The notes: generated from the letters alone by a model not told the origin. A DNA stretch of 64,000 nt from JAATGA01 sp047605605 (GCA_047605605.1 JASGFG010000005.1:5391-69390), one strand, 5' to 3'. Shown: positions 45,442 through 55,076, counted from the stretch's first letter. Made by a program: numbers and translations.

Positions 45442-45733
45442 ATGCAGCGCATCTTGCAAGACTGTCTCTGGCCGCGTTTCGCCCGGTTTCGCGTCTTGCC
45501 GCACCCCGTTCAGCATTTCCGGCGTCAGGGCGGCGTCTCTGCCGCCTGGCAGGGTGAGGCTGTTCCGCCTGACTGTGGGGGATCAGGAAAACGAGGCGGC
45601 GATCATGAATGCCAGGAAGATCGCCGCCTCAAGTCTGGGTATGGCCTGCCAAATCACCGATAACACTCTACTCATGACGCGGGCGAACGAGCGGGCGGCC
45701 GGTAATGTCTGGAACATCGCTTCCACTCGTGAC

Positions 45734-45823
45734 TGAATTTACGCAAGGACGGAGAACAATCGCTACACTCAACCGCGCACTGTTTACTCAACCAGAACAG
45801 AAATCCGTCCTTGCGTGAACTCA
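45734..45823. repeat. 20-bp inverted repeat, arms 45734-45753 and 45804-45823
   Basis: Left arm TGAATTTACGCAAGGACGGA and right arm TCCGTCCTTGCGTGAACTCA match on 18 of 20 bases (13 inner bases perfect), separated by 50 bp. Outside the island. Could be an operator pair, a small non-autonomous element end, or a structured RNA. Confidence 0.6.
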
Positions 45824-46185
45824 ACTAACCCGAGAGTCAGGCCCGCTGCTAGCTGACAAGATCGACATGACCTTTTGGACAGGTTTTCCGCAAATTTTCG
45901 ATGAAACGGAAACAGACACAGGATTGCAGCACGAAGGGTTCCTGTGGAGGAGACAATATCTGGTGGGCGCGATTCGGTTGATGGCAAGGGGTGGCGTCCG
46001 GATCCCTGACTGATTCTAGGCCAGAGGGGCTGTGCGGGGCGGCAATGCCCCTTGCGCCCAAGGCAATTCCGGGTCGGGCGGCCACTTTTTCCGCCGGCAC
46101 GCGGTGCGGGACTACCAGCCGCCCCGGACAGGGGTGTGTCGGTAAAGGGGCGGATAAAAGCGCGTCGACCTGCCCGACGGCCCTT

Positions 46186-46212
46186 GCCCCGCCGCAGGGG
46201 GTGCGGCGGGGC
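46186..46212 (-). terminator. Strong hairpin downstream of glpX
   Basis: GCCCCGCCGCA, five-base loop, TGCGGCGGGGC: an 11-base perfect stem 54 bases past the glpX stop. No T run on either strand. Confidence 0.45.
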
Positions 46213-46265
46213 GAGGGATCGCTGTCTGACGAAAGGGCGGGCGCAGCCTGCGGCGCCTGCGGGTG

Positions 46266-47231
46266 TCACCTGATCGGCGCGCGATACTGGATGCGGCGCA
46301 CCGACCCGGTCTTGGAGCGCATCAGGATCGTCTCCATCGTCACCCAGCCCGGCTCGCGCCGGATACCGCTGACGAGCGACCCGTTCGTCACCCCGGTCGC
46401 CGCAAAGATCACGTCGCCGCGCACCAGATCATCGCGCGTATAGACGCGGTCGAAGTTGGTGATCCCGGCCTTGCGGGCGCGAGATTTCTCGTCTTCGTTG
46501 CGGAACAGCAGCTTGCCGAAGAACTGGCCGCCCATGCATTTCAGGGCCGCTGCCGCCAGCACCCCCTCGGGCGCCCCGCCCGAGCCCATATACATGTCAA
46601 TCCCGGTCTTTTCCGGTTCGGCGCAATGCATCACGCCGGCCACGTCGCCATCGGTGATCAGCCGGATCGAGGCGCCGGTCGACCGGATTTCCTTGATCAG
46701 ATCCTCATGCCGGGGGCGTTCCAGCACGCAGACGGTGATGTTCTCGGTCGAGACACCCTTGGCCGCGGCCAGGGCCGAGACACGCTCGGACGGCGTCATG
46801 TTCATGGTGACGGTGCCGGTCTTGTAGCCGGGGCCGATGGCCAGTTTCTCCATATACACGTCGGGCGCATGAAGCAGCGTTCCGCGCGGCGCCATGGCGA
46901 TCACGGTCAGCGCGTTCGGCATGTCCTTGGCGGTCAGCGTCGTGCCTTCCAGCGGGTCCAGCGCGATGTCGACGGCGGGGCCTTTGCCCGTGCCCACCTC
47001 TTCCCCGATGAACAGCATCGGCGCCTCGTCCCGCTCGCCCTCGCCGATCACCACGACGCCGGCGATGTCCAGCAGGTTCAGCTGGTTGCGCATGGCATTG
47101 ACGGCGGCCTGGTCGGCTGCCTTTTCGTCGCCCCGCCCGATCAGCGCCGCCGAGGCAAGCGCCGCGGCCTCGGAAACGCGGGCAAGGCCCAGGGAAAGCA
47201 TACGGTCCTGGAATTCGATGGCGTCGGACAT
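46266..47231 (-). CDS. glpX: Class II fructose-1,6-bisphosphatase
   Basis: 321 aa GlpX family, Li-sensitive phosphatase fold. Gluconeogenesis and, in autotrophs, the Calvin cycle. Visible are GEGERDEAPMLFIGEEVG, DPLEGTTLTAKDMPNA (metal/phosphate site) and ITDGDVAGVM with GGAPEGVLAAAALK. Start 47231 (MSDAIEF). Lies 165 bp from hom, same strand, probable glpX-hom unit as often seen in this order. Confidence 0.95.
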   Translation of the reverse strand: MSDAIEFQDRMLSLGLARVSEAAALASAALIGRGDEKAADQAAVNAMRNQLNLLDIAGVVVIGEGERDEAPMLFIGEEVGTGKGPAVDIALDPLEGTTLTAKDMPNALTVIAMAPRGTLLHAPDVYMEKLAIGPGYKTGTVTMNMTPSERVSALAAAKGVSTENITVCVLERPRHEDLIKEIRSTGASIRLITDGDVAGVMHCAEPEKTGIDMYMGSGGAPEGVLAAAALKCMGGQFFGKLLFRNEDEKSRARKAGITNFDRVYTRDDLVRGDVIFAATGVTNGSLVSGIRREPGWVTMETILMRSKTGSVRRIQYRAPIR

Positions 47232-47396
47232 GAACGGTTCCTTTGCAACAGGTTGCCCTTCTCCTAGCCCTGCGGGGGCGTGGGGGGCAAGCATGGTGTC
47301 GCTAACGGTGGCCGTATGTGTCGAAATCGCAGGGGCGCGGGCGCAGGTTCGGGCCGGCCTGGCGGGCAAGGGGCCGGGCCGGGGAAGCTTGCGGCG

Positions 47397-48692
47397 CTAG
47401 ACTTCCTCGATCCTGATCGCGACCGGCCGGCCGACCAGAACGCCGGTGGCGGCAAAGCTGGCCATGGCGTGCTGGATGTCCGAGGGCGCGGCCTTGTGGG
47501 TGACGATCAGCACGATGGCATCGTCATCCTCTTCGTCCTCGCGGTTGATCTGGCGCATCTGGTCGATGGAGATCCCCGCCTCGCCCAATGCGGTGGCGAT
47601 CTTGGCCAGCGCGCCGGGCTTGTCCAGCAGCGTCATGCGCAGATACCAGCGGGCCGGGGCGGCGGCGCTGGCGGCAACAGGCCGGGCCAAGGTGGCCGCG
47701 GGCTGGCCAAAGGTTGGCAGGCGCAGGCCGCGCGCAAGGTCGATCACATCGCCCATCACGGCGCTGGCAGTCGGCCCTTCGCCGGCGCCGGGGCCGCGCA
47801 GCACGATCTGCCCCACGCTGTCGCCTTCCAGCACCACCATGTTGGTGCCGCCCTGCAACTGGCCCAGCGGGCTTTCGGACGGGACGAGGCAAGGGGTCAT
47901 CCGCTGCTCCAGCCCGCGGCCGGTCATCTGCGCCACGCCCAGAAGCTTGATGTGATAGCCCATGTCGTCGGCCAGGCGGATGTCGTCGATCGAGACATTG
48001 CCGATGCCCTCAAGCTCTACCTTGTCAAAGCTGACCTGCGTGCCAAAGGCGATGGCGGCCAGCAGCGACAGTTTGTGGCCTGCGTCGATGCCGCCCACGT
48101 CAAGGTTCGGGTCCGCCTCCAGATAACCGAGCTGCCGCGCCTCCTCGAACACCGCCTCATAGGGCAGGCCCGCGGTCTGCATCCGGGTCAGGATATAGTT
48201 GCAGGTGCCGTTCATCACGCCCATGACGCGGCGCAGCTGGTTGCCGGCCAGCCCTTCGGTCAGGGCCTTGATCACCGGGATGCCGCCGGCGACGGCAGCC
48301 TCGAATCGGATCACACGGCCGGCGGATTCGGCAGCCAGCGCCAGGGCGTGGCCGTGATGGGCCAGAAGCGCCTTGTTGGCCGTCACCACATCCTTGCCCG
48401 CGGCAAGGGCGGCTTCGGTCGCGGCCCTGGCGGCGCCTTCATGCCCGCCCATCACCTCGACCAGGACATCCACGTCGTCCCGGCGGGCGAGTGCGACGGG
48501 ATCGCTTTCCCAGGCATAGGCCGAAAGATCGGCGTCGCGGTTCTTGCGCGGATCGCGCGCCGACACGGCGGTGATAACCACGCCCCGGCCGGACCGGGCG
48601 GCGATCAGATCCGCATGACGCTGGACGATCCTGACGACGCCGATGCCCACCGTCCCGAGACCGGCAAGACCGAGGCGCAAGGGGGCGGGCAT
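47397..48692 (-). CDS. hom: Homoserine dehydrogenase
   Basis: 431 aa, NAD(P)-binding GLAGLGTVGIGV at the N-terminus, catalytic domain with GIPVIKALTEGLAGN and MNGTCNYILTRM, and a C-terminal ACT domain (about 350-430; LLDKPGALAKIATALGEAGISI) for threonine feedback. Start 48692 is set by GGAGTT upstream rather than a TTG 18 bases earlier. Branch point to threonine and methionine. Confidence 0.96.
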   Translation of the reverse strand: MPAPLRLGLAGLGTVGIGVVRIVQRHADLIAARSGRGVVITAVSARDPRKNRDADLSAYAWESDPVALARRDDVDVLVEVMGGHEGAARAATEAALAAGKDVVTANKALLAHHGHALALAAESAGRVIRFEAAVAGGIPVIKALTEGLAGNQLRRVMGVMNGTCNYILTRMQTAGLPYEAVFEEARQLGYLEADPNLDVGGIDAGHKLSLLAAIAFGTQVSFDKVELEGIGNVSIDDIRLADDMGYHIKLLGVAQMTGRGLEQRMTPCLVPSESPLGQLQGGTNMVVLEGDSVGQIVLRGPGAGEGPTASAVMGDVIDLARGLRLPTFGQPAATLARPVAASAAAPARWYLRMTLLDKPGALAKIATALGEAGISIDQMRQINREDEEDDDAIVLIVTHKAAPSDIQHAMASFAATGVLVGRPVAIRIEEV

Positions 48693-48758
48693 AGGGCGAA
48701 CTCCGTGCAAGGTTTCCGCCGGGTGTTAGCGGTTTGCGCGCGGGCTTGCAACGCGGCG

Positions 48759-48995
48759 CTAGTCGGCTGCGATGGCGGCCGCGCGCACGCGCAGGGCCTG
48801 TCCGCGGGCATCCAGCGCCTGTCCGGTCTGATCCGTGATCGTGCCGCCTTGCGCCTGCGCCAGAATGCTGTCGATCGGCAAGAGCGAGGGGGCAGGCCCA
48901 GCCGCCGCCGCCTTGCGCGCAACGGCGGGCGGGTCGGCACAGGCCGCCAAGCCCAGCAACAGCGGCAGCACAAGGAAAAAGCGGGGCAGGGGCAT
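48759..48995 (-). CDS. Small putative lipoprotein
   Basis: 78 aa. N-terminal MPLPRFFLVLPLLLGLAAC is a signal with lipobox LAAC (Cys19). The mature part is short, Ala/Gln-rich with no family. It lies directly upstream of hom by 66 bp; association is probably fortuitous. Confidence 0.65.
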   Translation of the reverse strand: MPLPRFFLVLPLLLGLAACADPPAVARKAAAAGPAPSLLPIDSILAQAQGGTITDQTGQALDARGQALRVRAAAIAAD

Positions 48996-49099
48996 GATGA
49001 CAGTCTCGGTTCCGGCAGGTCAGCCTATCGCGCGCCGCCCGCAAACGGAAGAACCGCCCGCACGGAACATGCAGGCGGTTTCCATGCGGGACAAGGCCG

Positions 49100-49693
49100 T
49101 CAGGTGCAGGTCTGGCCGGATTCGCACACCCGCATGAAGCGGGGCCGGGTGATCACCCGATTCGAGATTTCGTCGAAGGTGACGGAGGGCACGTCGATCA
49201 CCGGGTCATAATCCACGGTCGTTTCGATCATCAGCACATAGTCGCCGTCCGACATGATGGGGATGTCGTCCTTGAACTGGGCCTGAAGCGTCGTCGTCGT
49301 CAGCTTGGGCAGGGCCGAGCCGGGCGAATAGGACCAGTCGACCTTGAAGGCGCCCACCTTGTTCGTCACCTTGTAGGTGATGCTGGTGAAACGGACCTTC
49401 ACATGGTCGTTGGTCGTGCCGTTCATATAGGCAAAGACGTTGCGCAAGCCGTTGCGATATGTGTCGTTCACCGCCGTCTGTTCGCGCGACAGCATGTCCG
49501 AAATCGAATAGGTCGCCTTTTGCGCGATGTTGATTTCCCGATAGGCGTCCCAGAAGGCGAACATCGCCAGCCAGGCCCACAGCAGCAGCGGCAGATAGAT
49601 CATCATTTCGACAACGACCACGCCGCTTTCGTCGCGCGCAAAGCGGGCGAGGTGGCGGCAGAGGGCGGAGGAGGAATTGCGAACAGCCTGCAT
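49100..49693 (-). CDS. TadE-like pseudopilin/pilus assembly protein
   Basis: 197 aa. Basic head, then a TadE-type segment (RDESGVVVVEMMIYLPLLLWAWLAMFAF) with the Glu after the cleavage-type region and one membrane helix, then an extracytoplasmic domain with two Cys at the end (CESGQTC). Last of three such genes in tandem. Confidence 0.75.
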   Translation of the reverse strand: MQAVRNSSSALCRHLARFARDESGVVVVEMMIYLPLLLWAWLAMFAFWDAYREINIAQKATYSISDMLSREQTAVNDTYRNGLRNVFAYMNGTTNDHVKVRFTSITYKVTNKVGAFKVDWSYSPGSALPKLTTTTLQAQFKDDIPIMSDGDYVLMIETTVDYDPVIDVPSVTFDEISNRVITRPRFMRVCESGQTCT

Positions 49694-49697
49694 GATC

Positions 49698-50237
49698 TTA
49701 CCCCGGTTCGTTCACAAAGCTGCTGATCGAAGTCACGCGATAGCCGCTGCCGTCGACCTGAAGGCGGCGGCCGATGCCCGTTGTCGGAAAGATCGCGTCC
49801 TGAATGACGCAGACCCGCACCAGCATGATGACATTCTGCTGCCCGATGGTCATCTGGACCACGGGGTCGATTTCATCCGTCGTGCGGTCGATGCAGGCGG
49901 CCTGGCCGGTAGGCATCGTCCAGGTCGTGCGGCTGATGGCCTGCATGTCGATCTTCATCTGCTTGACGCAGTTCGTCATCATCATCTCGTGACCGCAGAT
50001 CTGCTCCTTGAGGAACTGGTTGGTCACGGGCGCTTCGTAATGCCCGAGCCGAAGCTCGCGCATCACCATGTCAACCGATCGCTCCAGCAGGATCGACCGC
50101 ACCATGGCCAGCCCGCTTTCGAACGAGGCCATGAAGATGAACATCACAACGGGAACGCACAGCACGAACTCGACCGATGCGGTTCCCTCGTCCCGGACGA
50201 GAAAGGCCCGGGCAAGGTTACGCAGGCGCCTGATCAT
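49698..50237 (-). CDS. TadE-like pseudopilin/pilus assembly protein
   Basis: 179 aa. RDEGTASVEFVLCVPVVMFIFMA is the TadE helix with the conserved Glu (SVEF). The C-terminal part has several Cys. Overlaps the vWA gene start region by four bases and is four bases from the next pseudopilin gene. Confidence 0.8.
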   Translation of the reverse strand: MIRRLRNLARAFLVRDEGTASVEFVLCVPVVMFIFMASFESGLAMVRSILLERSVDMVMRELRLGHYEAPVTNQFLKEQICGHEMMMTNCVKQMKIDMQAISRTTWTMPTGQAACIDRTTDEIDPVVQMTIGQQNVIMLVRVCVIQDAIFPTTGIGRRLQVDGSGYRVTSISSFVNEPG

Positions 50238-51988
50238 TGCGTCAGCCTCAACTGGCTGATGTTGGACGCGATGGTCTTGAAGTCAGAGCTGATCGTTCCG
50301 TTCGTCGACTGGAAGTAGTTCGCCGACGATTTCGACGTATCGGTGCCGTTGGCGGTATCCGACGCCTTTTCGATCAGCGACTGCGCGCATTTCGCGATCT
50401 GCGTCTGCCCGTTCGTCGGCGCCTCGAAGGCGATGCCGAAGATGATGACGTTCTTGCCCTTCGCCAGCGTGCAGATCGACTGAAGCTGGGTGTCCATCGC
50501 GGTGGTGTCGGTCTGGGTGCGGAAGGCCGCCATCTGGCTGTTGTAATAGCTGGTCCGCGTCGAGGAGCTCGTGCCGAGCGCGCGGGCATAGAACTGCCAT
50601 GCGACATAAGAGGTACGCATGCTGGTCCACACTTCCTGCCATTTCATCTGGGTAGGAGTGGTTCCCGCGTTGTAGGCGGCCGCCACCCAGGTGCCGGTAT
50701 CGGGGCGCCAGTATTTGCTCGTGCCCGATTTCGACGAGTGGTAGATCGAATAATAGGTCGTGCCGCTTTTGGTCGATTTGTAGATCGGCGAAAGCTGCGA
50801 GCCGCGATAGCCGTCGTTCATCCGCTCTTCGGCAAAGTTCTCGCCGTCGGTCATCAGGACGATCACCTTCATCGCCTCGGGGTCGTCATAGTCGAACGGC
50901 CGGCCGGTGAATGCGGCGGGGATCTTGCCCGCGTTCAGCAGTTGCGTGAACATCGTGCGCGAGCCGGGGTCGAGCAGCGCGAGGCCCCATTTGATCCCGG
51001 CGTTGATCGAGGTCGCGCCGATGGCGGACAGGCCGTCGATCTGCGATTGCATGGTGGTGATGCTGTTGTTCGGCAGCCGGACCTGGTTGCCCGCAATCGC
51101 CGGGCACCAGTAGTTGGCCGAGGCGGGCGTCGCAGAGCTGGTGTCGGTGGCCGCGACGAAAGAGGTGCTCTGGCTGGTCGAAGAATAGGTGTCCGCATAG
51201 GCCGTCTGCGGCAGCCCCGTCCCGGTCGAAAGCGAGGCGGAACTGAACACGCTGGACGGCAGGTCGAAACAGTTGGAGTTGGTGGTGCCGTTCGCGCCCG
51301 AGGTGCCGTCCGAGTTCGCCTTGACGGTGTATTTCGCGAACAGGTCCGAGTTCAGGTTGATCTGCCCGTTATAGGGCACGATGGCGACCGACACGCGGCT
51401 TTCGGTGTCCTTGCTCAGCACGTCGCTGACGAACTGTTTCGCCGCGGTCTTGAGGTTGGCGATCTTTGTGCCCGCCATCGAGCCGGACACGTCCAGCACC
51501 ATCGCGATCTCGACGTTGGTGATGCGCTGTTCGGCGACGCTGGCCGCAGGCACGTCCAGCGTGTCATAGCCCATCATCCGCATGAAGAAGGTCGGCTGCA
51601 CCCGCTCGGCCTCAACCGTCACGCGGGTATAGTTCAGCGCGCTTTCGGGATAGACCTTGGTCAGGTATTGCAGCTTGTTGTCCTTGTCGAAATAGTCCTC
51701 GACGACATCTTCGGCTTCCAGCTTCTGGCTCCACGCCGCAGCGGCCAGCGCGCTGGTATCCGCCGTCTGCTGGAGAGAGGTGCGCGTGTATTCATAGCGC
51801 ATCAGATCGACCGCGAGGCCGCCCATCAGCACCATGAAGAAGAACATCGTCAGGCTGAGCCAGCCCAGACCGCCCACGCCCCCGTCCTGATCCTGCGCAA
51901 ACTTTCGGGCCCGGCGTGGCGCCTTGCCCTTCTTGTCGGTCAGCGGCAGCCCCTCCGCGTATTTACCTTCAACATTCACTCGTTTCAT
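50234..51988 (-). CDS. TadG-like protein with von Willebrand factor A domain
   Basis: 584 aa. A TadG-type head with one membrane helix (about 41-62; WLSLTMFFFMVLMGGLAV) and the DxSxS MIDAS motif at 166-170 in VLDVSGSMAGTKIANLK; the vWA domain runs to about the C-terminus with long Ser/Thr-rich inserts. Likely surface- or periplasm-exposed, for adhesion. Start 51988 (MKRVNVEGKY). First of the three-gene unit. Confidence 0.85.
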   Translation of the reverse strand: MKRVNVEGKYAEGLPLTDKKGKAPRRARKFAQDQDGGVGGLGWLSLTMFFFMVLMGGLAVDLMRYEYTRTSLQQTADTSALAAAAWSQKLEAEDVVEDYFDKDNKLQYLTKVYPESALNYTRVTVEAERVQPTFFMRMMGYDTLDVPAASVAEQRITNVEIAMVLDVSGSMAGTKIANLKTAAKQFVSDVLSKDTESRVSVAIVPYNGQINLNSDLFAKYTVKANSDGTSGANGTTNSNCFDLPSSVFSSASLSTGTGLPQTAYADTYSSTSQSTSFVAATDTSSATPASANYWCPAIAGNQVRLPNNSITTMQSQIDGLSAIGATSINAGIKWGLALLDPGSRTMFTQLLNAGKIPAAFTGRPFDYDDPEAMKVIVLMTDGENFAEERMNDGYRGSQLSPIYKSTKSGTTYYSIYHSSKSGTSKYWRPDTGTWVAAAYNAGTTPTQMKWQEVWTSMRTSYVAWQFYARALGTSSSTRTSYYNSQMAAFRTQTDTTAMDTQLQSICTLAKGKNVIIFGIAFEAPTNGQTQIAKCAQSLIEKASDTANGTDTSKSSANYFQSTNGTISSDFKTIASNISQLRLTQ

Positions 51989-52362
51989 GGCCTGTCCCCT
52001 GAAGCGGGCAACGGATTGACCGCACCCACGCCGAACTTTTGCATGTTGCAGGTAGGGCGCGGGTTGGGGCGAAATTGTGGCAAATCCGGGCAGCCTGCCG
52101 GAAACGTCACGCAAAATCCGACAGCGGGCGAAACACTGACGCCGCGCGGGGGCATTTGTCTGTCGCAATGGAACAGTCGGGCCGCAGTTTCACGCCTTGG
52201 ATGTCATGCCAACACCACGAAAAGCGTTAAAATGCGAATCAACTCGCGCGGGCCGGCATCCTTCTGCAAACCGGGATTTTACGGGTGGCGGTTTCATGCC
52301 GGGCGGGGATAGGGTGAAGCCGGGCGCCCGCATTTCGCGCCCGAAGGCCAGGGAGGAATGGC
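51989..52362. other. Divergent intergenic region Tad genes / glutamate dehydrogenase
   Basis: 374 bp with no credible gene. Holds promoters for both sides. An AT-rich patch around 52213-52246 (AAAGCGTTAAAATGCG) is the most promoter-like spot. No operator palindrome recognised. Confidence 0.35.
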
Positions 52363-53793
52363 ATGAGTGTCGCAGGTGAGCCGAGTTTCCGTGAATCCGT
52401 CGATCTGATGTTCAACCGGGCGGCGGCTCTGATGAACCTCAGCCCGGGGCTTGAGCAGAAGATACGCGTCTGCAACTCAACCTATACGGTTCGATTTGGA
52501 GTAAGACTTCGCGGCAAGATTGAGACCTTCGTGGGGTATCGTTCTGTTCATTCCGAACATATGGAGCCGGTCAAGGGCGGCATCCGCTATGCGATGAACG
52601 TCAACCAGGACGAGGTCGAGGCGCTGGCTGCGCTGATGACCTATAAATGCGCGCTGGTGGAAACGCCTTTTGGCGGGTCCAAGGGCGGGCTGTGCATCGA
52701 CCCCCGCGCATGGGAGGCGCACGAGCTGGAACAGATCACCCGGCGGTTCGCCTATGAGCTGATCAAGCGCGACCTGATACACCCGGCGCAGAACGTGCCC
52801 GCCCCCGACATGGGCACGGGCGAGCGCGAGATGGCGTGGATCGTCGACCAATACGCCCGGATGAACACCACCGACATCAACGCCAAGGCCTGCGTCACGG
52901 GCAAGCCGCTGAACTCGGGCGGGATCCGGGGCCGGGTCGAGGCGACGGGCCGGGGCGTGCAGTATGCCCTGCGCGAGTTCTTCCGCAACAAGGAGGATGT
53001 GGCGCTGGCCCGCCTGTCCGGCACGCTGGACGGCAAGACCGCCGTGGTGCAGGGGCTGGGCAATGTCGGCTATCACGCCGCCAAGTTCCTGTCGGAAGAG
53101 GACGGGGTGAAGATCGTCGCCGTGATCGAGCGCGACGGCGCGGTGGTGGATGCCTCGGGCCTGAACATTGAGGAGCTGAAGGTCTGGGTCGATGCCAACC
53201 ACGGCGTCAAGGGCTTTCCCGGCGCGCAATTCGTGGAAAACGGCGCATCCGTTCTGGAACAGGACTGCGACATCCTGATCCCGGCGGCGATGGAGGGCGT
53301 GATCCACAAGGGCAATGCCGACCGGATCAAGGCGCCGCTGATCATCGAGGCGGCGAACGGCCCCATCACCTTTGGCGCGGATGAAATCCTGCGGGCCAAG
53401 GGCGTGGTGATCATCCCCGACATGTATGCCAACGCCGGCGGCGTGACGGTCTCTTACTTTGAATGGGTCAAGAACCTGTCACACATCCGGTTCGGCCGGA
53501 TGCAGCGCCGCGCCGAGGAGGCGCGCTCGCGCCTTCTGGTCGAGGAGCTGGAACGCCTGTCCAACGACAAGGGCCTTGGCTGGGAGCTGAAGCCGAACTT
53601 CAAGGACAAGTTCCTGACCGGCTCGGACGAACTGGCTCTGGTGCGGTCGGGTCTGGATGACACGATGCGGACGGCTTACCAGTCGATGCGCGAGGTCTGG
53701 CATGGTCGCAACGACGTGACCGACCTGCGGGTGGCTGCCTATATCGTCGCCATTTCCCGCGTGGCCGATACCTATCGGTCCAAGGGGCTGTGA
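52363..53793 (+). CDS. Glu/Leu/Phe/Val dehydrogenase, probably NAD(P)-glutamate dehydrogenase
   Basis: 476 aa. KGGIRYAMNVNQDEVEALAALMTYK and TPFGGSKGGL (active-site Lys107) are the family signature; a Rossmann domain begins at GKTAVVQGLGNVGYHAAKFL. Length and motif resemble glutamate dehydrogenases of alphaproteobacteria, but the substrate is not certain. GGGAGGAATGGC precedes ATG 52363. Confidence 0.85.
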   Translation: MSVAGEPSFRESVDLMFNRAAALMNLSPGLEQKIRVCNSTYTVRFGVRLRGKIETFVGYRSVHSEHMEPVKGGIRYAMNVNQDEVEALAALMTYKCALVETPFGGSKGGLCIDPRAWEAHELEQITRRFAYELIKRDLIHPAQNVPAPDMGTGEREMAWIVDQYARMNTTDINAKACVTGKPLNSGGIRGRVEATGRGVQYALREFFRNKEDVALARLSGTLDGKTAVVQGLGNVGYHAAKFLSEEDGVKIVAVIERDGAVVDASGLNIEELKVWVDANHGVKGFPGAQFVENGASVLEQDCDILIPAAMEGVIHKGNADRIKAPLIIEAANGPITFGADEILRAKGVVIIPDMYANAGGVTVSYFEWVKNLSHIRFGRMQRRAEEARSRLLVEELERLSNDKGLGWELKPNFKDKFLTGSDELALVRSGLDDTMRTAYQSMREVWHGRNDVTDLRVAAYIVAISRVADTYRSKGL

Positions 53794-53799
53794 CAGGGC

Positions 53800-53832
53800 G
53801 GCGCGGCGGGCTTGCCTTTGGCCCGCCGCGCC
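53800..53832 (+). terminator. Hairpin after the glutamate dehydrogenase gene
   Basis: GGCGCGGCGGGC, nine-base loop, GCCCGCCGCGCC: a 12-base perfect stem seven bases after the stop codon. No T run. Confidence 0.5.
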
Positions 53833-53895
53833 CCAGATGCGTTGGGAAACCTCTAGGCGCGCCTGGCGGCGTGCCCCATCCGCAGGGAGCATCCG

Positions 53896-54465
53896 ATGGC
53901 AAAGACTGCAAAGAAATCCGCGTCCGACAAAACTCCGGCTGCGAAATCCGCGCCGTCGCCCGCGCGGGGGCGACTGACCACGCCGACCGATCTGGGCGAC
54001 AATGCGGTCAAGGACATCTCCGCCGTTCTGAACCGGCTGCTGGCCGACAGCTATGCGCTGTATTTCAAGACCAAGAATTTCCACTGGCACATGTCGGGGC
54101 CGCATTTCCGCGACTATCACCTGATGATGGACGACCATGCGGCCGACATCCTGGGTGCGACCGACGACATCGCCGAACGCGTGCGCAAGATCGGCGGCCA
54201 GACGCTGAAATCGGTCAACCAGGTCGCGAAGATGACCACTGTGAAACCGAACGAGGCCGATTATGTCGAGCCTTCGGACATGCTGGCCGAGTTGATGGAG
54301 GACAACAAGGCCTATGTCGTGGCGCTGCGCGAGGCGCATACGGTGGCTGACGACCACGAGGATGTCGCCACCGCCAGCCTGATCGAGAACTGGATCGACG
54401 CGACCGAGCGGAGGGTGTGGTTCCTGTATGAGACTTTGCGCCCGGCCATGACCTCGGGGCACTGA
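53896..54465 (+). CDS. Dps family DNA-binding ferritin-like protein
   Basis: 189 aa. A Lys/Ala/Pro-rich N-terminal tail (about 28 residues) for DNA binding is followed by the four-helix Dps fold; NFHWHMSGPHFRDYHLMMDDHA carries the ferroxidase residues. Stores iron and protects DNA against peroxide. Single gene. Confidence 0.9.
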   Translation: MAKTAKKSASDKTPAAKSAPSPARGRLTTPTDLGDNAVKDISAVLNRLLADSYALYFKTKNFHWHMSGPHFRDYHLMMDDHAADILGATDDIAERVRKIGGQTLKSVNQVAKMTTVKPNEADYVEPSDMLAELMEDNKAYVVALREAHTVADDHEDVATASLIENWIDATERRVWFLYETLRPAMTSGH

Positions 54466-54478
54466 GGGGCGGCCGGGC

Positions 54479-54550
54479 AGGGGGGCGCTCGCGCCCCCCT
54501 CTTGGGCTGCGCCCAATTCACCCCCCTGAGGATATTTATGCAGAGAGGAT
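54479..54550 (+). repeat. REP-like intergenic element, copy 6
   Basis: GGGGGGCGCTCGCGCCCCCC hairpin, then CCCCCTGAGGATATTTATG and GCAGAGAGGA. Lies between the Dps and EVE-domain genes. Confidence 0.7.
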
Positions 54551-54626
54551 GGGGGGTAGAAGCAGGGCTGGCGTAGAGGTCCGCCTTGCGCCATCGGGGC
54601 CGTGCCCGGGGGGGGGATCGACGGAA

Positions 54627-55076
54627 ATGCCGGACTGGATCGCCGTGGCTTCGGCCGATCATGTCGTGCTCGGGCGCGCGGGCGGGTTCATGCAGGTGAA
54701 CCACGGCAAGGCGGCGCCGCTGCGCCGGATCGCGCCGGGGGACCGGATTGCCTATTATTCCTCGGTGCAGACCTATGGCACCAATACACCCTTGCGCGCC
54801 TTTACTGCCATCGGCCGGGTAAGGCAGGGCGAGGTCTATCAGGGCGTCATGGCGTCGGGATCCACCGCGTTCCGGCGGGATGTCGACTGGTTCGACGCGA
54901 ATCCTGCGCCGATCCATCCGCTGCTGGACCGGTTGGAGCTGACAGCGGGGCGGCGGAACTGGGGCTATGCCTTCCGTTTTGGTCTGGTTCGGGTTTCCGA
55001 GGCCGACATGGATGTCATCGCCGCAGCGATGGGGTGCCCGATCGGGGGGGCCGGGACCCCGGTCGCGGGCAGTTGA
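54627..55076 (+). CDS. EVE domain protein
   Basis: 149 aa, single EVE domain (MPDWIAVASADHVVLGRAGGFMQVNHGK onward in segments; PGDRIAYYSS, FTAIGRV). EVE domains bind modified bases in DNA or RNA; some act in defence, but stand-alone copies like this are common housekeeping genes. The start at 54627 lacks a clear ribosome site; an in-frame alternative is 78 bases upstream. Confidence 0.8.
   Translation: MPDWIAVASADHVVLGRAGGFMQVNHGKAAPLRRIAPGDRIAYYSSVQTYGTNTPLRAFTAIGRVRQGEVYQGVMASGSTAFRRDVDWFDANPAPIHPLLDRLELTAGRRNWGYAFRFGLVRVSEADMDVIAAAMGCPIGGAGTPVAGS

Larger units (their letters stand above)
45442..46265. other. Chromosomal flank beyond attR, no confirmed gene
   Basis: About 824 bp. A 43-aa frame at about 45605-45736 (MNARKIAASSLGMACQITDN...) has no recognised family. 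The right part is GC-rich and noncoding-looking with the glpX-side hairpin. Contains a 20-bp inverted repeat at 45734-45823 and lower GC around 45740-45960. Confidence 0.4.

Noticed and set aside
53896..55076. Dps and EVE genes as a linked stress module
   Set aside because: They are separated by a REP-like element, with no shared promoter or overlap; adjacency alone is not evidence.
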